Below are positions 22,217 to 25,188 of a DNA stretch of 25,188 nt, piece by piece; position 1 is the first letter of the stretch, and the number at the start of each line of letters is the position of its first letter. Below the pieces are notes generated by a model. It was not told the DNA's origin. It ran no database searches and worked only from the letters and a program-made list of their open reading frames with translations. A program made the translations under genes and the position numbers. This stretch comes from Oscillospiraceae bacterium. GTDB taxonomy: Bacteria > Bacillota_A > Clostridia > Oscillospirales > JAAYXM01. The stretch is taken from NCBI GenBank assembly GCA_017532355.1, contig JAFXJK010000087.1, positions 1 through 25,188 on the forward strand. The letters are read 5' to 3'.

Positions 22217-22429
22217 CTCCCCACACCTCGTGGGATGGGAAACACCGATAGGTGGTGGCAAGACTCACTCCCGTCGCCCTGTGGCGAGTGGACATTTCTG
22301 CTTATCCGACTTTGTATGTCCTGCCGGACGGGCATTCTTTTGTCGCGACAAAAGAACCAAAAACGCTTGTGGGGAGAACTCGCCGCCGCACTCCCGTACG
22401 GCGAAGGAAACCTCCCCACACCCCTCCGC
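22217..22429 (+). repeat. Structured dispersed repeat, copy B (213 bp)
   Basis: Part of the roughly 570-bp gene-free stretch between the regulator start and glnQ. Same length and hairpin series as copy A: palindrome 22335-22356 and nested 3' hairpin 22368-22420. The variable 25-nt block is at 22288-22312. Preceding bases GGAAAC (22211-22216) make its first 17 bases repeat the segment near its own 3' end. Downstream it shares TACGGCTCGA with copy C but not with copy A. It lies upstream of the regulator promoter and downstream of the glnQ terminator. Confidence 0.85.
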
Positions 22430-22513
22430 TACGGCTCGACTGAATTACAGCAGGAACGCCATTCCGTATGGAAGGGGCTCTGTGCCCTCCCCTACATCTA
22501 TTATCTCTTATCT

Positions 22514-22546
22514 AAAAAAAGAGCCGCACTATGTGCGACTCTTTTT
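22514..22546. terminator. Bidirectional terminator after glnQ
   Basis: AAAAAGAG-C-CGCAC / GTGCG-A-CTCTTTTT with one mismatch and a 3-nt loop. A seven-T run on the minus strand ends the gln transcript, 3 bp after the glnQ stop. Confidence 0.88.
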
Positions 22547-22549
22547 CTC

Positions 22550-23272
22550 TTATAATACTTTTCCTAAAAATGCCTGAAGTCGTGGGCTCTTCGGATTTCC
22601 GAAGATTTCTTCGGGCGTTCCTTCCTCTGCGATGACGCCCTCATCCATAAAGAGGACGCGCGTTGCAACCTCGCGTGCAAAGCCCATTTCGTGGGTAACG
22701 ACGACCATCGTCATTCCCATATCGGCAACCTCGCGCATAATCTCGAGAACCTCGCCGACCATCTCGGGGTCGAGAGCGGAGGTCGGCTCGTCAAAGAGCA
22801 TAACCTCAGGATTCATTGCAAGAGCACGTGCAATCGCAATTCTCTGCTGCTGACCGCCCGAGAGCTGGCCGGGGTATGCATCTGCCTTTTCCGGAAGCCC
22901 TACTCTCTCAAGAAGTGCGAGAGCTTTCTCTTCCGCTTCTTTCTCCGTCATAAGCTTGAGCTTTACGGGTGCGAGCTTTATATTGTCCTTTACCGTCATG
23001 TGCGGAAAGAGGTTAAACTGCTGGAAAACCATTCCCATCTTCTGGCGGAGCTTGTTTATATCATTCTTCGGGTCGGTGATGTCCGTACCGTCAAAAAAGA
23101 TGTGGCCGTCTGTCGGCTGCTCGAGAAGATTGAGACAACGGAGAAATGTCGATTTACCCGAGCCTGACGCGCCGATGATAACAACCTTCTCGCCCTTCTT
23201 GATTTCCTGGTCGATGTTTTTGAGAACGAGATTGTCTCCAAATGCCTTTTTAAGTCCTTTAACGCTTATCAC
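22550..23272 (-). CDS. glnQ: Polar amino-acid ABC importer ATPase (GlnQ/ArtM type)
   Basis: A 240-residue ATPase of the polar amino-acid uptake (PAAT) family. Walker [10 protein letters not shown] is at 34-42, then [28 protein letters not shown] and the switch histidine in VVTHEMGFA. The longest frame opens with TTG at 23293, but AAAGGAGG lies inside that extension. GTG at 23272 is 10 nt from the site and gives the typical N-terminus [14 protein letters not shown] at 23278 is the alternative. It overlaps the permease gene by 14 nt. Confidence 0.92.
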   Translation of the reverse strand: MISVKGLKKAFGDNLVLKNIDQEIKKGEKVVIIGASGSGKSTFLRCLNLLEQPTDGHIFFDGTDITDPKNDINKLRQKMGMVFQQFNLFPHMTVKDNIKLAPVKLKLMTEKEAEEKALALLERVGLPEKADAYPGQLSGGQQQRIAIARALAMNPEVMLFDEPTSALDPEMVGEVLEIMREVADMGMTMVVVTHEMGFAREVATRVLFMDEGVIAEEGTPEEIFGNPKSPRLQAFLGKVL

Positions 23273-24038
23273 TTGCACGCAACCTCCTTTCAAGAAGTCC
23301 GAGGAGCTTTGTAAGAATCATAACAAGCACGAGGTAGATGACCGCAAGGCTTATGTACGGAATGACCGCCGTATAAGTCTTTGAAACGATGACCTGTGCC
23401 GCCTTTGTAACGTCCTGAAGCGCGATTACGGTAACGAGGGATGTCTCCTTGAGGAGAGCGATGAGCTCGTTTCCGAGAGCAGGGAGAATATTCTTAAACG
23501 CCTGCGGAAGGATAATGCTCCACATCGTCTGCCAATAGTTAAGCCCGAGGCTTCGGCCGGCTTCCATCTGACCTGCGTTTATCGACATAATTCCCGAACG
23601 CGCAATCTCCGCAACATACGCGCCGGAGTTTATACCGAGCGTGATGATTGCACACAAGACCGTCTGCGAATCAGACTTCGGAACCATTACGACAAAGCCC
23701 ATTATAAGAAGCTGTACCATGAGCGGAGTTCCGCGGAGAACGGTTACATAAATCTTGCAGATACTGTTAAGTATGCGAAGGAAAATGTTCGGCTTACCGC
23801 GTGCGCTGTCGTGAGTCGAGCGGATAATCGCAACTATCATACCTATAATGACACCGATAATGAGAGCGCCGATTGTGACGATAAATGTCGTTGCAAGACC
23901 GTCAGTAAAGAATTTCCATCTGTCCTGATATATAAATACCTGAAAAACCTGGAAGCAAAAACGCTGAAGACCCTCGGGGAGGGCGAGAATCCATTCCGGA
24001 GCATCTGCTATCCACTTTGCAAAAGTAAGAACTGCCAA
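23259..24038 (-). CDS. glnP: Polar amino-acid ABC importer permease (GlnP/HisM type)
   Basis: A 259-residue permease with an amphipathic N-terminus and about five hydrophobic spans. It has the family motif [14 protein letters not shown] and the ATPase-contact loop [23 protein letters not shown]. Start is TTG at 24038 with AAAGGGG about 10 nt upstream; no in-frame ATG or GTG occurs before the first membrane span. It lies between the binding protein and the ATPase. The substrate is a polar amino acid, and the sequence does not fix which. Confidence 0.88.
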   Translation of the reverse strand: MAVLTFAKWIADAPEWILALPEGLQRFCFQVFQVFIYQDRWKFFTDGLATTFIVTIGALIIGVIIGMIVAIIRSTHDSARGKPNIFLRILNSICKIYVTVLRGTPLMVQLLIMGFVVMVPKSDSQTVLCAIITLGINSGAYVAEIARSGIMSINAGQMEAGRSLGLNYWQTMWSIILPQAFKNILPALGNELIALLKETSLVTVIALQDVTKAAQVIVSKTYTAVIPYISLAVIYLVLVMILTKLLGLLERRLRASDKR

Positions 24039-24079
24039 AGCGACTCAGTCCCCTTTCTTAAAATACTTTTATTCATAAC

Positions 24080-24103
24080 AAAGAGGGCGGAAGTTCCGCC
24101 CTC
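24080..24103 (-). terminator. Intercistronic hairpin between glnH and glnP
   Basis: GAGGGCGG / CCGCCCTC, an 8-bp GC-rich stem with an AAGTT loop, followed on the minus strand by TTTGTTATG. The T run is weak, so partial termination or 3'-end protection of the glnH message is likely, giving more binding protein than membrane parts. Confidence 0.6.
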
Positions 24104-24125
24104 CTGCTTTGTTTTATGTTTTAAA

Positions 24126-24881
24126 TTACTCAGCCTTGATGTACTTGCCGATGATTTCATCGAGCTTGCCTTCAGCCTTGAGCTCTGCAAGAGCTGCGTT
24201 GACCTTGTCAAGAAGCTCTGTGTTTTCCTTTGCGATAGCTGCAGCATAGTCCTCAACTGCGAACTCTGTCTCAAGAATCTTGAGGCCTTCGTTTGCTTCA
24301 ACAAATGCCTTAGCCGGCTCGTTGTCGATAACAACGCAGTCAACCTGGCCGTTCTGGAGAGCTGCAACTGCGAGAGCACCGTTGTCATAACGAGCTACAG
24401 CGTCTTCGCCGTAACCGCCGTTTTCCGGAGCATCTGAGCAGTAAATGTCGCCTGTTGTACCTGTCTGAACGCCAATCTTCTTGCCTTCGAGGTCGTCGAT
24501 GGAAGCGATAGCGCTGTCTTCCTTAACGATAACTACCTGGATGCCTGTAGCGTAGGAGTCTGAGAAGTTAACGCTCTCAAGGCGCTCTTCTGTAACTGTC
24601 ATACCTGCAAGAACGATGTCAACCGAACCTGTGGAAACAGCTGTGATGAGAGAATCGAAAGCCATGTCCTTGATTTCAAGCTTCATACCGAGCTTCTCTG
24701 CAACTGCTGCAGCGATTTCAGCGTCGATACCTACAACGTTTCCTGCATCGTCCATAAATTCATACGGTGGGAAAGCTGCGTTTGTGCCCATTGTGAGTGT
24801 CTCTTCTGCCGGAGCGTTGCAAGCTACGAGAGCAAATGCCATAACAGCAGCAAGAGCAAGTGCTAAAATTTTCTTTGTCAT
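24126..24881 (-). CDS. glnH: Polar amino-acid-binding lipoprotein (GlnH/ArtJ type)
   Basis: A 251-residue solute-binding lipoprotein of family 3. The signal is MTKKILALALAAVMAFALVAC with Cys21. The mature part has TMGTNAAFPPYEFMDDAGN, VGIDAEIAAAVAEKLGM, VDIVLAGMTVTEERLESVNFS and IGVQTGTTGD, all standard for PAAT binding proteins; Arg in TEERLESVNFS normally grips the ligand carboxylate. The frame opens at 24923, but GGGAGGT 8 nt before the ATG at 24881 and the signal peptide set the start. Glutamine, glutamate, arginine and cystine remain possible ligands. Confidence 0.92.
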   Translation of the reverse strand: MTKKILALALAAVMAFALVACNAPAEETLTMGTNAAFPPYEFMDDAGNVVGIDAEIAAAVAEKLGMKLEIKDMAFDSLITAVSTGSVDIVLAGMTVTEERLESVNFSDSYATGIQVVIVKEDSAIASIDDLEGKKIGVQTGTTGDIYCSDAPENGGYGEDAVARYDNGALAVAALQNGQVDCVVIDNEPAKAFVEANEGLKILETEFAVEDYAAAIAKENTELLDKVNAALAELKAEGKLDEIIGKYIKAE

Positions 24882-24935
24882 TTTATATGACCTCCCAAAA
24901 TATTTTTGTGAACTTTTATTCACTGATGCAGAATA

Positions 24936-24964
24936 ATTATACCACTACACTTTACTTTTGTAAA
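24936..24964 (-). promoter_or_regulatory. Sigma-A promoter of glnHPQ
   Basis: Minus strand: TTTACA, 17-bp spacer, TATAAT preceded by TGG (extended -10). About 55 bp before the glnH start. It lies some 35 bp from the recognisable start of repeat copy C. Confidence 0.85.
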
Positions 24965-25000
24965 GCGAAATTTATAAAAAAGAAAGAAGCTGCCTTCGAG

Positions 25001-25188
25001 GGTGAGGGGTAGTCTCTCCCGTCGGCTTGTTGCCGAGGTAACTTTTCAAAAACTTTTACTCTGTATGTCCTGCCGGACAGGCTTTCTTTTGTCGCGACAA
25101 AAGAAACAAAAACGCCTGTGGGGAGAACTCGCCGCCGCACTCCCGTACGGCGAAGGAAACCTCCCCACACCCCTCCGCTACGGCTCGA
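25001..25188 (+). repeat. Structured dispersed repeat, copy C (partial, runs off the window)
   Basis: With the glnH promoter this makes up the roughly 300-bp gene-free end of the window. It lacks the first 50 or so bases of copies A and B. It keeps the small stem as TCGGC-TTGTT-GCCGA (25022-25036), a 25-nt variable block (25037-25061), TGTCC-TGCC-GGACA, the palindrome (25083-25106, extended to 24 bp) and the nested 3' hairpin. From GGGGAGAACTCGCC onward it is identical to copy B to the last base of the window. Confidence 0.8.

Noticed and set aside
1..25188. Noc-binding sites of the Bacillus type (ATTTCCCGGGAAAT)
   Set aside because: I found no match by eye. The CCCGGG-containing stretches lack the flanking A/T arms.
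1..25188. tRNA or rRNA genes in the intergenic regions
   Set aside because: No cloverleaf, T-arm GGTTCGA-type motif or rRNA-like sequence was found in any gap.

Overview
The window looks like chromosome of a low-to-mid GC Gram-positive bacterium of the Bacillota, most likely a Clostridia (Oscillospirales-like gut) lineage. The reasons are strong AGGAGG-type ribosome binding sites, lipoprotein-type solute-binding proteins, an S-layer-homology (SLH) protein, a Wzz/CpsD/CpsB tyrosine-kinase module, a Noc paralogue beside ParAB with two perfect parS sites, and a fused shikimate dehydrogenase-shikimate kinase. The noc-parA-parB-serS neighbourhood with parS suggests the segment lies near the replication origin. 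I see no phage, IS element, CRISPR array, rRNA or tRNA.

Layout: (1) 1-5200, minus strand. Two terminators, a membrane-anchored helical protein of unknown role, then a surface module read right to left from a clear promoter at 5152-5180: Wzz/CapA-like chain-length protein, CpsD-like BY-kinase, CpsB-like PHP phosphatase and, 46 bp further, an SLH surface protein. (2) 5204-8382. aroE-aroK fusion (minus) divergent from an XRE regulator plus an acyltransferase-3 membrane enzyme (plus), with back-to-back promoters. (3) 8383-12135, minus. mglB-mglA-mglC galactose/methyl-galactoside ABC importer ending in a tightly coupled 34-residue membrane peptide. (4) 12316-17214, plus. A small lipoprotein, noc, two parS sites, parA, parB, a membrane coiled-coil protein and serS. 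(5) 17637-21982, minus. An XRE-cupin regulator followed by potABCD polyamine uptake genes, with two copies of a candidate operator. (6) 22550-24881, minus. A glnH-glnP-glnQ-type polar amino-acid importer.

The least explained material is a dispersed non-coding repeat. Two 213-bp full copies (17318-17530 and 22217-22429) have identical length and near-identical sequence, and a third, shorter and diverged copy (about 25001 to the window end) runs off the edge. All three are in the same orientation, and they bracket the pot operon (copies A and B) and the gln operon (copies B and C). The element is a string of hairpins: a perfect palindrome around TGTCGCGACA, a nested 3' hairpin, and a small stem that keeps pairing in copy C through a compensatory change. 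A 9-nt segment can pair with either end of the element, which resembles a two-state switch. It could be a structured RNA, a MITE-like mobile repeat or a protein-binding array. The sequence alone does not decide which.

Starts were moved from the longest possible ORF to the Shine-Dalgarno-supported codon for wzz, the XRE gene at 6550, mglB, noc, the XRE-cupin gene, glnQ and glnH; each entry explains why.
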